This document shows, piece after piece, positions 1 through 11,209 of a DNA stretch of 64,000 nucleotides. The first letter of the stretch is position 1; every line of letters starts with the position of its first letter. The translations under genes and the position numbers were made by a program. The notes below the pieces were generated by a model, which worked only from the letters and a program-made list of their open reading frames with translations, had not been told where the DNA came from and ran no database searches. The stretch is from Periconia sp. R9002 (taxonomy: Eukaryota; Ascomycota; Dothideomycetes; Pleosporales; Periconiaceae): the NCBI GenBank assembly GCA_023627715.1, contig JAMAHW010000037.1:62001-126000 (forward strand), written 5' to 3'.

Positions 1-862
1 TGAGCAGGATGCGGAGTCCACACTGTTTTCTCAGCCCTTTTAGAGCTACAAAAGCATCGTTGCATTACGCAGCGTTAACTATACATCTCGAAATCGTAAA
101 AGTTAGCAGATATGTGGCGAAGGGTCTCCTTCGTACAAGCCAGCATCACATCTGCCGCAGCAAGTTGTGTTGCATATGTATGCCAGACTGATACCATGAA
201 AGGATTTGTTTAAGATTGTTAGCTCGTCCTATACATGTATTTTATCGTTGGCGTAGTACTACTAACTATAGATCAACATCAGATAACATTAGAAAAAGCA
301 TCCTTTGTGGAGTGAAATCTTACAAGAGAGTTCAACGTGATCACACCTCTCGCCTGTACGTGTAGGTATGTATGTGCTCACGCATCACCTGTTCTTATTG
401 TTTTTAACTTTGAGAAGCTGATTGACCCATGGTCGAAATAGCTACAATACCTCCAAGTAAAAAAAATTGCGCCTTGTCGGCTTTGACTTTCCCGTTGACA
501 TTACATGTAATGAGTTAACCAGCACTGCCTGCAATTGGTCCAAGGAAGTCGGCGTCGTGATTTAACATGTAGTCTTCCGCGGCACTGAGCTTTGGTAAAA
601 AGTAAAGCTCGAGATATGCTTGCGGAATATAAATACAAACGGTGCATAGGTATGTATAGAAAGAGTGATATATAAAGAAGTACACGTACTTGTGGATACG
701 CGACGAGCAAGTCCTGCTACAATGGAATATTGACACGTGAACCTAGAGCGCACGCGTGGACTGGCGGGTCGATGATTATGTCATCCATCGCCCCGCATCC
801 TAAGAATTTCCGCCGCGCACTTTGTTGCCTTCACTTCCTATGGAACGCGCAACGACAACAAC
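1..862. other. Intergenic, left edge to RPC34
   Basis: No open frame longer than about 70 codons and no recognisable protein or RNA gene is visible here. The part just before the RPC34 start (about 740-860) is richer in GC and probably holds its promoter and leader. The far left may contain the end of a neighbour lying outside the window. Confidence 0.6.
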
Positions 863-2010
863 ATGGCGGACACGGTAGCAGGCCCAAATGGGGCGATGAA
901 AACTGAGAATGGCGATACACCCAATTCTGCCAGTCGCTTCGATCAGCTGTACGACAAATGCGCAGCGAGTCCACCCGGCACCATCTTCTTCCAGCGTGAT
1001 CTCTCTGCCATGCAGGTTGCAGATACCATGGAGGAGCTTCTTAGTCTGATCAATTGGCTGTGCGGTCAGCAGCTCATGAAGATGATGTTGTTCGACAACG
1101 AGCCGTGTTGGAAAATACGGGATCGCAGTGAAGCTGAAAAGTAGGTGGCATTTCTCACAATAATGATGTTATTTCTCACCATTTCTTCAGACTGCGAACC
1201 CTGACTGCAGACGAAAACGTCCTTTATCAGCACATCGATCAGGCCCAAAACGAAGGTGTCTGGAGCAAAGCCCTCCGCGCTAAGACCAATTTTGCGCAGC
1301 CCACGCTGAATAAGTGTCTGAAATCGCTCGAATCCAAAAATCTCGTACAGTCCATAATGAGCGTCAAGTACCCGAACCGGAAGATGTACCTGCTAAGTTA
1401 CTTGGAACCTTCCGAGGAGATTGCGGGTGGTCTGTGGCAGAGAAACGGTGAATTCGACATCGGGATGATCGATCAGGTGTCCCAAATCGTCAACCAAGTA
1501 GTAGAGAAGGAGACATGTATACGTGTTCCAGCAAACTGGAACAACTATCAGCCCACCGATATAGCGGCTGCCATTGCGCACAAGAAAGCTCATGTACAGG
1601 GTCGTTTACGCGATATCGAAGATGGAGTACCTGTTCGTCCATACAAGCCACCATCGCATGGCAATGCGACCCGCCTTGTTCACCGCAGCAATCCTACCTA
1701 CCCTACCGCCAGTAGCTTGACTACCTTCATTAATGCTGCTGATATCATGAAGGGGTTAGTGGCGCGTGAAGCGGATATGGAGCAACTGTTGGAGATGATG
1801 ACTCTCGATGGTCGACTGGAAAAAGTTACGGCCATTGCTTATCGCACGGCTCTGAACACAAACGACACGAAAACGTTCAATGGGTTTGTGGATGCTCCAT
1901 GCGGCACTTGTCCTGTATTTGACCTCTGCGCCGACGATGGAGATATTTCGGCAAGAACGTGTGTTTATTTTGGGGAATGGCTGGGAACGGAGTCGGAAGA
2001 GATCTATTAA
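863..2010 (+). CDS. rpc34: RNA polymerase III subunit RPC34 (RPC6/C34)
   Basis: This is the C34 subunit of RNA polymerase III, part of the C82-C34-C31 subcomplex used for initiation at tRNA and 5S genes. Two exons (863-1140 and 1191-2010) join across a 50-bp GT-AG intron that splits a Lys codon, giving 365 residues, the usual size. The N-terminal half holds tandem winged-helix segments (QRDLSAMQVADTMEELLSLI, then the ENVLYQHIDQAQNEGVWSKA region). The C-terminus carries four cysteines (about C330, C333, C339, C350) in a CxxCPx5Cx10C arrangement, matching the iron-sulfur cluster site described for human RPC39. The start at 863 is the first ATG in a good context (acaacATGG). The family call rests on overall sequence; the cluster is inferred. 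Confidence 0.93.
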
Positions 2011-2681
2011 AAGTTGCTTTCTGCATTGCATTGCGACGGCGTTTGGTAAGATTTTTATCGGCTTTCTGCCGTTGGCGGATGAAATACCCTTTTAGATGAT
2101 ATCTGGTTTTAGGTGCATGTCTGGGCCCAGTCACAGAGATACATTTCAAATTTTGGCGAATCCATCTCCTAGTTCAGTGTGATGTCGCAAGATCTTTATC
2201 TGCACCCACTCAATATTCGACAACGCTTCCAGTATGTGTTGTTTCTTTTAGTATCTACATGTACAGTGACATGATATAGTGTGTCCAGCATGTAGGGCGA
2301 AGAAAAATGACCCAAGCTCCAACTCGGAAATATGCAAAAGAAATGTGCGGGAACATTGGAGCTTCGGAGACTTCCTCGGAAAGAATATCAATCACGCCAG
2401 CATTATGGAGATTTTCGGCAGGCGTTCACACATGTCTTTAATCGTTGACGTCTTAGCAACAAGAGAATTGCGTGAGACGTAGCATAGGTGGTGGTCATTC
2501 TCAATATATATTAAGTTTCCGGCAAATTCTCAAGGAGACATTGTCAAACGCTACGCTCTGTATACCCATAAGGTGATTTCCAACATGGCCTTGCAAAAAT
2601 CAAATACATAGGTATAAATACATGATCACCTTCTATAGTGATACTGACATTCATCTCTCGACTCATTTCATACACGTAGTC
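2011..2681. other. Intergenic, RPC34 to methyltransferase
   Basis: No convincing gene. A short open frame at 2279-2482 has no recognisable features. The segment holds the RPC34 3' flank and the promoter of the next gene. Confidence 0.6.
2613..2620 (+). promoter_or_regulatory. TATA-box-like TATAAATA
   Basis: A consensus TATAAATA lies about 60 nt upstream of the methyltransferase ATG at 2682. The ATG at 2622, immediately behind the TATA box, is therefore probably in the leader or untranscribed and is not the start codon. Confidence 0.4.
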
Positions 2682-3716
2682 ATGTCTTCCCAACCTACAA
2701 AAAACCCTGGATCCGGTCATCCAGACTACGAAAATGGATGGGTTGGCGAACAACTCGCAGCCAAAGTTAAAATCTCCGAAGCTGTCACCAAGCCATGGGC
2801 CACCATAATGATTCAACAGTCTGGCATCACAGATTGCAAAGACGCCGCGTACGCTCTGGATCTAGCATGCGGCACAGGCGTAGTGACCGCCACCCTTTAC
2901 GAGCATCTCCCCCAGCAAGATTGGTCACGCGTCAAAGTGATGGGATCAGATGTCAACGAAAGCATGCTATCCCAGTTGAAGAAGAGGGGGGGAGCGAACG
3001 GATGGCCCGAAATCGAAACAAAAGTCATGAGCGGATTGGTACGTGTATATAGGTGTACCATGATCTTAGAAACGCCGTCGCTAACTTTCACTCCTTTTGC
3101 TGTATGGTTATAGGATCCAGGTCTCCCTTCGTATGCCTTCACCCACATCTTCGTTAACATGGGAATCTACATTGTAGCCGCCGACACACTGGCCCTCGCT
3201 TTCAACAAGCTCCGCCCCGGCGGTTTCATTGGGATCAGCAGCTTGGCTGCACTTCCATGGTACGACTGGGTGTCGCATGCAGTTTCTCGCCTCCATGATC
3301 CCCCGACTATGCCGCCATATGATGAGGTACTACAGAAGGTTTACGCTGGACAACCTTGGGGTGAGACGAAATATATGAAGAAAGCCTTACGAGAGGCGGG
3401 GTTCGAGCAAGTGAAAGTAGTGGAAGAAAAGAGAGAGAGTTCCGGCACTCCCGAGGAATGCTTGGAAATGCTGGTACGTATGAATATTCATGTAAGTCTT
3501 TTCACTATGGATGGTTGACTGATTGGGATATCGCGTCGTATTTAGCACATGCCTGTCGTACTTGTTTCGTCATGGTGGCCGAAGGAGAAAAAGGATGAGC
3601 TGGTTGATAGAGTGAAGGAGGTACTTCTGAAGACTTTTATCGAAAAGAGTGAGAATGGACAGGTACGGATCGAGATGGACGGGAGAGTTGGGTGCGCATG
3701 GAAAGCTTCTCTCTAA
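2682..3716 (+). CDS. Class I SAM-dependent methyltransferase
   Basis: Three exons (2682-3038, 3114-3473, 3546-3716) with 75- and 72-bp GT-AG introns, both in phase 0, give 295 residues. The Rossmann SAM-binding motif I is seen as ALDLACGTGVVTATL near residue 54, followed by an acidic motif II region (VKVMGSDVNESML) and a post-motif segment LRPGGFIGISSLA. The build matches small fungal methyltransferases of the Methyltransf_11/25 type. The C-terminal exon (WWPKEKKDELVDRVKEVL) is typical of fungal members that act on small molecules. No substrate can be read from the sequence, and no neighbouring biosynthetic gene suggests one. The start at 2682 fits the TATA element just upstream. Confidence 0.85.
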
Positions 3717-4752
3717 AATTATGCCTCGATCAATTGGTTCCTGTGGTAAAAGAACAGCCAAGCTCAAGTGCTACTCAGTGCCTGCCCTGTGCTATCGATT
3801 ATTGCAGTTGACGTGCGGATAAGTGTCGACATCTGGATACATTCACTAGCCAGGCACATGTTTTGGGCTGCGTTCGAGCGCGGCGAATTGACCACCATTC
3901 TCGTTTGTTTAAGCTCTGAGCTAACGAGGAGCTTCTTCGGCCAGAATCGCTTGTTGAACTCTCCACATTGTAGTTTCGTTGGGTGTTCCGCGTATAATGT
4001 ACTTGGCAGTCGGAAGGTGAAGCATGAGTCGTTTGAAAACTTAACATCGAGTGGGTTAGCGTGAATGCTGATTCTAGAACATCAAAAGCGCCGCGTCACA
4101 ATCAGATACTTTTAATAACATGGAATATACCGTTGAGGTGGCATTATTCGAGATTTAAGGAACTCAAAGACTGAAAATAAAATTTCAGCGGTGCCCTGAT
4201 AACTGTGCGTATGTCGAACGTTGACTGAGGTCGGTCTCGAATGGATGAATTGAAAATCACGTGAATGGGATTGATCCTCAGTCTCACATGCCGCGAACGT
4301 CAATGCTGAAACAAACCTTGATGGAAGAGTACAACACCAACGTCGGAGCCTCCCTTGTATACAACCGATACAAAGCAGCGATATTCTTGGCCTCTTCTGG
4401 GCAGATCCAAGAGGACATGGAGCCTGTCACTGTTGGCCCTTCTCCGCACCGTGATCTGCAAAACCCCTGCGACGTTTGTCCATCTGACCAATCTGATCCA
4501 CTTTTGGGGCAATAAGGCAAGTTTATCCTGTGAAGCCAAGCTCAGTGAAGCGTTTGAACTGGAAGCAAGGGAGCGCGGAGACCCCAAGGGAGGCTTGGTA
4601 GTGACGGGTAAGTTTGCTCGACAGTTCCTTAAAGGCCGAGAGGCACGAAGTGTGAACCTTCAAAGTTTTGACAGCTGCGCTTCCTACCTCCTTTCGAATT
4701 TCGCAAGTTGACTTGCCCAATCTTCATCCTTACACACCACCAAGCACTCATC
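3717..4752. other. Intergenic, no supported gene
   Basis: Several overlapping frames of 60-118 codons occur at 4260-4720 on both strands, but none shows a domain, a signal peptide or a splice pattern. I see nothing that supports a gene. Confidence 0.5.
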
Positions 4753-5871
4753 ATGGCAGCCGTGATGCAGGCTCCTACTATGTCTCCCCGATTTCCAACG
4801 ATCATTGATGACGATGAATCTTCACATTTGGATATCACGCATCTCTCTGGAATGACAATGACAGAGCCCATCAAAGAGCCGCAACCGAAATTTCATCTCA
4901 CCCGTGCTACCGATTCAGCATCGAAGTTGACTTCCAAGCGCTCGTCTATGGCTTCTGTATCGACCACAAAGTCACAACTTCGCCATTCGAATCAACTATT
5001 AATTGGCATGCTCCAAAACATCCAAAGCGAGCTTGAAACTCACCGGACAATTCTACTAGATGTACAGCATCGAGTCACCCATCTGGAAGACGAATCCGAG
5101 AGCAGTGTCTACCAAGATAAATCAAATTCTACACTCCAAGCATTGGAGGGCCATAAGCGTGGCAGCTGGCTTCCTCCTCTTCCCCCACCTGAAGGTCTTT
5201 CATGGTGGCAAGCATGCCAGGCTTTCGCTCGCAATTCCGAACCACCCATCAGCGCAACTGAGTTTTTGCGAACACCTAGACCCTGTTCAGCTATTGACTG
5301 GCCACTTGGCCAATCCCCTGTTGTCGAAAAAGCTACGCCGCCTGCAACACCACCTCATGTCGAAGATGTACCTCCGTTGACCCCAACATCCGATAGTGAT
5401 CAAAGCAACCTTTCAACACCAGTTAGGCATGACATCAATCTTGGTGAAGAGATACTTTCGTCTACTCCAAAGCTAGGCCTTGTTGATGACGAAATCAGAG
5501 GCAGCGAGGTGGAATTCGACAAGAAAAAACTCCCCGCACCTCCTCTACTGAAGCCTGCTCCCACAGCAAAGAGAACAACCACTACCAGCACTGAGCACTC
5601 TGAGATTGCTGTCGAGGTGGAATCTATAGATCTTGACCCACCAGTGGAAACTGAACATAAGGCTTTAGAGAATTCCATGAGGTTCTATAAGGGAGTCAAG
5701 AGCTTGATTACTTACAAAGCTCTCATGAAACACAATGCAACCGAAAAGGGTGAGTTGCTAACCACTGAAAGTTTGTAGATGAGTTCAACTGCTAACTAGT
5801 AACTAGAACATCATGTCCTCATTCATTTCCACAGGAGGGCGGATTTGAAGCATCTCGAAACTGAAGAATAA
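4753..5871 (+). CDS. Unrecognised fungal protein with short coiled coil
   Basis: I do not recognise this protein. The first exon runs from the ATG at 4753 (MAAVMQAPT). Residues about 80-115 (LLIGMLQNIQSELE onward) look like a short coiled coil, followed by a Trp-containing motif (LSWWQACQAFARN) and a long Pro/Ser/Thr-rich, acidic disordered stretch. It ends in a basic/hydrophobic segment (RFYKGVKSLITYKALMKH). The C-terminus is uncertain. Splicing 5775-5834 (60 bp, CTAAC present) yields the tail LRADLKHLETEE and a stop at 5871, which I prefer. A stronger GTGAGT donor at 5750 would instead end the protein after GGRI, and reading through ends at 5778. The protein is about 350 residues in any case. 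It is probably a scaffold or regulatory protein of the nucleus or cytoplasm; this is inference only. Confidence 0.65.
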
Positions 5872-6590
5872 ATCTTTGCTGGCGAGTTCAATGAGTCTTT
5901 TATGATTACCCTACAATACACATTATGTGCAGGATCTATAACTTGGGAATGGCTTCTAGCTGGCGTTTGATCTGGATAAATTCTGTCTCACATTCCTTTG
6001 CGGTCTCTTTTGTTTGGTGTAAAAATGCAGTAAAATACCACGGAAGGAAGGAAGGGCGTTTACTTCCAGTTCATCGTTGTGCTCTAGTTTCATATACGAT
6101 GGTCTTGGTTCACTCGTTCGACCGTAGAACAAAGTCTGATTTAATACAGCATGGGCTACTACTATGCAATGCCTATAACTTTGAGCAACCGTCCTAGTAC
6201 CATGTAAAAATCGCCTAGTTGAATGTTGTTGCAGATTGCTATCCCCTAGTGTATAAATATCCATCCTAAAGGAGCAATGATTAACAGATGCGTGTTATCA
6301 TGTCGTGCGCAGGGCGTGAGAAAAGTAAACCTCATAAACATCATTGTATGCAGCACATCTTGATTAATAATTCTCCCTAAGTTGTTCTTGGTCCTATGGA
6401 AGTACCTAAATGTCATCAACCAGTCTGAATAATCCAGAGATTGATGACGCCAACAGATGTGCGCTTCGGAATTGGCCAATCAAATTCGCATCCCCACATC
6501 TATATTTTTAATGCCAGAATCACCCTTCAACTATTTAAAGAACCGTAAAACTTGCAACATGAAGACCAGCATTCATAGCCATTCATCAAA
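5872..6590. other. Intergenic, promoter side of oxidoreductase
   Basis: AT-rich spacer without a supported gene. A TATTTAAA-like element lies at about 6530, some 60 nt upstream of the oxidoreductase start. Confidence 0.55.
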
Positions 6591-7770
6591 ATGTCTGAAA
6601 AGATCCCTTCAACTCGTCGAGCTTTCCGTCGAACGGATGATTTGACTCCTGGCACCGCTAAAGTCAAACTTGTAACCGAAGACCTCCCGGCTTCTCTACC
6701 CCCAACATCGGTCCTAATAAAAGTTCACACGATATCGCTCAACTACCGTGACGCTAACATTGCGAACGGTGGCAATCCATGGCCCGTTATACCCCACGTG
6801 ATCCTCTGCAACGACGCGGCAGGCGAAATAGTAGCCACAGGATCTGGAACCATCCACCTCAATGTCGGCGACAGGGTCGCACCCATAATAGACGCAGCGA
6901 ATCTGACAGGGAGAGAAAACGAGAGAAGCTGGCTTGCTGCTGATGAAGATGGTGTTCTTGCTGAGTATTTGGTATTCGATGAGAGAAAGGTGACCAAGCT
7001 TCCGAGCTATTTGAGCTGGGAGGAAGCTTGCTTGATTCCATGTGCAGGAGTCACGGCATGGAGTGCACTGAAGGGCGTAGGTTTTGGGGGGAGTGTTTTG
7101 ATTCAAGGTATGCACTGTATTGTACCTGCGCAAGCTTACACGTTTTAACTTTCCTAGGCACTGGGGGCGTAAGCATGTTTGCACTGAAGCTCGCCAGAGC
7201 TTCAGGTCTCAAGGCGATAGTCACTTCCTCGAGTGATAAGAAGCTGAAAGCACTGCAAGATCAATATTCCAGCCCACCCTTGACAACCATCAATTATGCC
7301 ACATATCCGGAATGGCATAAGAAAGTACTCGAGAGTACGAATGGTATTGGAGTTGATCTAGTCATCGAGGTTGGTGGATCTCAGACTCTAATCGAGAGTT
7401 TGAAGAGTACGCGGCGAGGCGGTGTAATCAGCCAGGTTGGTTATCTTGGAAAGCAGAATGCGAAGGACCTCGACGAGCTTGTGCCTTTGTTGATTGACAG
7501 GAGAGTTAATCTCAGGTATGGCGCCCTCAGTTTGGTGAACATAGCAGTCGACTGACACCAGTTGCTAGGGGAATAAACGCTGGCTCCAAACAAGACCAAG
7601 ACGATCTGTGCGACGCTATGTCTGCAGTTCAAATGCGTCTTGACGACATTATCGACTCCAAATTCCCATTCGATAAGGCCGAGGAGGCAATCGAATACTT
7701 ATGGCAAGGAAAACAGGTGGGAAAGATCGTCCTTGAAGTAGAAGAAAAGAAGTCAAACAAACCCTCCTAG
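6591..7770 (+). CDS. Zinc-free MDR oxidoreductase (quinone-oxidoreductase-like)
   Basis: A medium-chain dehydrogenase/reductase that should reduce a quinone, enone or similar carbonyl with NADPH. Exons 6591-7107, 7158-7515 and 7569-7770 (introns of 50 and 53 bp, phases 1 and 2) join to 358 residues, the normal length. The N-terminal GroES-like half contains ISLNYRDANI and the AGEIVATGSG turn. The Rossmann half starts at SVLIQGTGGVSMFALKLA with a GxGGVS nucleotide-binding turn and continues to VIEVGG and GGVISQVGYLG. The structural-zinc cysteine cluster of true alcohol dehydrogenases is missing, which argues for the zinc-independent branch. The C-terminus (FPFDKAEEAIEYLWQGKQVG) is the expected family ending. 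Its substrate is unknown and its neighbours give no hint. Confidence 0.9.
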
Positions 7771-7900
7771 TAGAACTGTAAGGTCAATTCCTCGAACCTT
7801 GTAACGACAACATATGAAAAATCAAGAAAACGCTACCTGATACATCTGGAATACATCTATCTTACAATTTGAACCTTGTCGCGACCCAAGAAACTCCTCA

Positions 7901-8404
7901 TTAAGCTGTTTTCTTTGCGATAAAGTTACCAATCTGCTTAGTGATTATCTTACCGGTTTCAGCCTTAATGACTGGGATAGCATATTCCTTGAACATCTCT
8001 TTGGCTTCCCTCTGCCAAACACTTTCTTTCCTCTCTGGCTTGGGTGCTGGCTCAGCCCTTGGCCTTGCATATCTTTGCCTATCACTCCTACGTGGCCTGT
8101 CCCGAGGATCAGCACGATGATGATGGTGGTATCCGTATGGGTCTCGAACAGGCCGGTTATGCCTGTTATCGGAGAAATAATCTTCTTCCCGAGCATGGCG
8201 CCGGCGCGGTGTCGTATATTCATAACGACTATCTATCGGCTCTGGAGATGCAGCTCTAGGTGCACGATGAGGTGAGCGCCGGCTTTGATGGTGGCGTGGT
8301 GGTGGGCTGTTAGAGGAGGATGACGAAGCTGGGTAAGGTGGGCTGGGAGCTCGGTATGTCTGCGCCCGTCGTCGATGCCCTTCTGAAAAGGGATCAGCGA
8401 TCAT
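7901..8404 (-). CDS. Small Arg/His/Ser-rich hypothetical protein
   Basis: A single-exon frame of 167 residues from an ATG at 8404. The first 125 residues are disordered and very rich in Arg, His, Pro and Ser, with repeated Arg-Pro and Arg-Arg pairs and a short His run. The last 40 residues (SVWQREAKEMFKEYAIPVIK onward) look like a compact amphipathic helical module with a lysine-rich end. The disordered head plus conserved helical tail resembles small uncharacterised fungal proteins, but I cannot name a family. It is tail-to-tail with the oxidoreductase, 130 bp apart. An upstream exon cannot be excluded. The function is unknown; a nucleic-acid- or membrane-associated role would be a guess. 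Confidence 0.6.
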   Translation of the reverse strand: MIADPFSEGHRRRAQTYRAPSPPYPASSSSSNSPPPRHHQSRRSPHRAPRAASPEPIDSRYEYTTPRRRHAREEDYFSDNRHNRPVRDPYGYHHHHRADPRDRPRRSDRQRYARPRAEPAPKPERKESVWQREAKEMFKEYAIPVIKAETGKIITKQIGNFIAKKTA

Positions 8405-9583
8405 TTTGTTGTCTCAAAATGCCCAGATACTTTCAATATCCTATTGCATACCTGGATGCTGTTCGTAGCGCGGACGGCGCAGGTTTGGTTGTGCTGGAGG
8501 ATGATGTCGACCCCCAAACTCATCCATATAGATCTGCTCTCCTGCGTTGTGTGAGGATCATTGATGTCCGGCCATTCTTGATCGCTTATAAAAACAATGA
8601 ATTTGCTCACCTGGTAGTTCTGCGGTGTGTGAGGATGACATTGTATGTGGAAAAACGGGGTCTTTGAAGTGTTGTGGTAGATCGTATTCGAGAAATTGAA
8701 CGCTCTTTATGTGCTGGCACTGTTCTGGTCATGAATATTCAGGGTACGCAGTCGCACTATACATGCTTGGGGAAAATTTTGATTTGACCATCACGCAAAC
8801 ACTGTCGTCATTACTGCTATAGACTCACTCCATTCAAATCTTTGCGTCGGATTTGCCGCGTGTGCATATTGAGCTCGAAGCTTCGCCTATGCGCTGTCAG
8901 TTTTCGAGTGGACAATGCCATATGTGCGCTGTTATCATCGTGCATGATATGGCGACTTGTGGCCCTCGCGTACTGGTCGTACCCCCGCGTATCCCCTCAT
9001 CTAGCGAATTCGTCGGGCTCTCACTGCTACGAATGGTGCGCTGCAGTAAATCATTTGCCGCATGTAGGAACTCACAAACCATGCATATCTTCAGGGTCCA
9101 CTAATTTCCGAGCCAAAAGCTTACTGCTTATGATTCATGTTGCCGGACGAGTTATTATTGGTATTAGCAATCATCCCGACTATCTCCTCACGATGATGTG
9201 TGAAATCAGGCAGATGACCCAGACAATCGTCAGCCCAAAGCATAGTATCGCACTCACTAGTGGATCAGGCTATCAGGCTTCAGATTACATTGCCTTGGGC
9301 TTTCAGAATATCAGCCAGCTTGTCACAATCAAACCAGAATTCTTTCTCTGAAATATTAATATCTTGCGGAGTGCAGTTTCACGGCTTTTACGGGGGGTAG
9401 CATGCGAGCACACTCCATACGAAGCGTTGGAGACTTTCATTGCATGAATAGAACATATCTATTCGTCCGATCTACATTCAATCCAGTCTGAAAATGAGAT
9501 CGAGGTCTCGTTTTAGCCACATGCGACCATTCTCTTTTCACCTTCGTACCCTTTGATGCGTTTCTTCTTCCACTCGCTTCCAC
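8405..9583. other. Intergenic, no supported gene
   Basis: A 169-codon plus-strand frame at 8842-9351 begins only with TTG, has no domain and has no coding-like neighbours, so it is not called. Two imperfect copies of a TGTGTGAGGAT element (about 8550 and 8624) are present. The right end lies downstream of the acidic-protein gene. Confidence 0.5.
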
Positions 9584-11209
9584 TCATTTTCTGTACCACT
9601 CAAGCACCTTGTGCTTGAATGCCAGAACTCCCTGGAGGCCTCTGATATTTGCCTGCACCTGCGATGCTTGGCGGTATTGGCTAACGTCCTTGTCAGCGAA
9701 AGCGCGCAGTCTATCATAAGCTATGTAGTAGCCCAAGATTCTAACTTCGGTAAGGCATTGTCGCACTGTCAACAAATTCTCCTTTGCAATCTCGTTTGTG
9801 ATCTCAGTGACGGAGGCACAAAGGAGCCTCCCATATTTCTCCAAGTCAGCTGGAGATGTTTGTATTGCAGGGCGTGGAGGCAATGCATCAACGTATGACT
9901 TCATCAACTCAAGCCCCTCCTTGATAGCCTTGGGATTCATATCCAGAACAGAGAGACCGTTGTACAGATCCCAGTATGGTCTTTCAAAAGTCAAGCCATC
10001 GCCGCCGGTAGCTTCAAGGTTCTCAAGGTATCGGGCATAGCAGCAATGCCCATAAACCTCAGTTTCGGTCCCAGATGTGATACGAGTTGCGCGGTGTTTG
10101 TCCTTAGAATCATTCTCGCTTCCGTCTTTCAATTTTACCAAACACACTGGGCACTCTTTATAGCTATCCTCTTTCTCAGTATCGATACCCAGAGATTCAA
10201 GGTCAGGTAGCGCCCATTTCAACGTCGTTTGCTCGTGGATGAGATCACGCAGGCCATCCAATTCAATGTCGAACCCACTCTGAGTATGGCACATTCTCAA
10301 TTTACCGAGACGGTTCCTCCATTCCTTCATAGATTCTTCGTCAACAGAGAAAGTTTTCAGAAACGATGCCCGCTGTTCTTCGTTGCACAGTTTCCAGTCA
10401 TCTATGTACATGTAGGCAACTTTCCACGAAGTATAGTACTCTGCCTTCTCCATGCGATAGAGAAATCCGTCTCGAAGCGCTTGTGATATCTCAATAGTTG
10501 GATCTAGCAGAATCGAGGAGAGGGTGCGGAAGTATATGAGCGTGCGACGATCGATGGAAACTTGGTCACGAAGCTCGGAATCATGACTGAAGCAATCATC
10601 TTCCTCAAGACCTGCCTTTTTCAAGGCTTCCTTCTGTGCAGTTTCCTTTCTTTCCTCTCTTTCGCTGTCTCCTTCTAGAGTCGTGGGTAATGGGAAGAAC
10701 GAGCCAGGCGCGTCAAATGGAATATCTTCCAACAGTCTCCAGAACGTTTCCCCGTCTTCCTCCCCCATCTTATCATTCCATTCTTTCAGTCCAGTGGCTT
10801 CTGCCCCTTGGATAGCTTTTTGCATCTTCTTGTCGTTCAAGGCCGTCGTAACTTCCTGTAGAAACTCTCGGCGAGTTGTGTCAAGAAACATAGGGATTTC
10901 AGGTTCTGAATCGGCGCCATCACCACTTTCATCATTCTCTTCTCCATCTTCCTCATCATCTGCTTCTTCCTCGTGGTCACTTTCTTCGAAATCCCCCTTA
11001 TCCTCCTTTCCTTTCTCCTCGAAAAGATTTAAGAAGTCCCTGTAGAAGGGATCTTCGTAATTCTCACGGTGGATAAGAAAGTCCGCCGCTTCTAAAAACT
11101 GGATTCGTCGAAGCTCTTCAAAACTGAGGTGGGACCCGGAAGATTTTGACTGTGGGGTACCATCTCCGAGTTCCATGTGCTGAGTCGCCTGAATAACAGG
11201 CTCCATCAC
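9584..11209 (-). CDS. Unrecognised acidic protein with CPVC / HCC cysteines
   Basis: A single long exon of 541 residues; the start is the ATG at 11209 or the adjacent one at 11206. I do not recognise the family with certainty. Residues about 65-106 form a strongly acidic Glu/Asp tract. Helical, charged sequence follows (EFLQEVTTALNDKK, RRTLIYFRTLSSILLDPTIE). Near residue 350 is a CPVCL motif (C353, C356), with HCC at 388-390 followed by YARYLENL. This resembles a reduced RING/treble-clef finger of the kind found in fungal proteins that monitor 'CPVCL...GHxC'. With only two or three further ligands visible, metal binding is inferred rather than shown. The C-terminal quarter is helical (EIAKENLLTVRQCLTEVRIL). 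It could be an E3-like or scaffold protein; no catalytic residues are apparent. Confidence 0.72.
   Translation of the reverse strand: MMEPVIQATQHMELGDGTPQSKSSGSHLSFEELRRIQFLEAADFLIHRENYEDPFYRDFLNLFEEKGKEDKGDFEESDHEEEADDEEDGEENDESGDGADSEPEIPMFLDTTRREFLQEVTTALNDKKMQKAIQGAEATGLKEWNDKMGEEDGETFWRLLEDIPFDAPGSFFPLPTTLEGDSEREERKETAQKEALKKAGLEEDDCFSHDSELRDQVSIDRRTLIYFRTLSSILLDPTIEISQALRDGFLYRMEKAEYYTSWKVAYMYIDDWKLCNEEQRASFLKTFSVDEESMKEWRNRLGKLRMCHTQSGFDIELDGLRDLIHEQTTLKWALPDLESLGIDTEKEDSYKECPVCLVKLKDGSENDSKDKHRATRITSGTETEVYGHCCYARYLENLEATGGDGLTFERPYWDLYNGLSVLDMNPKAIKEGLELMKSYVDALPPRPAIQTSPADLEKYGRLLCASVTEITNEIAKENLLTVRQCLTEVRILGYYIAYDRLRAFADKDVSQYRQASQVQANIRGLQGVLAFKHKVLEWYRK

Noticed and set aside
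2682..3716. Methyltransferase plus LaeA-like gene as part of a secondary-metabolite cluster
   Set aside because: They are 29 kb apart among housekeeping genes, with no synthase, transporter or tailoring enzymes around either.
8842..9351. A 169-codon plus-strand frame
   Set aside because: No ATG near its start, no motif, and a composition like the flanking spacer.
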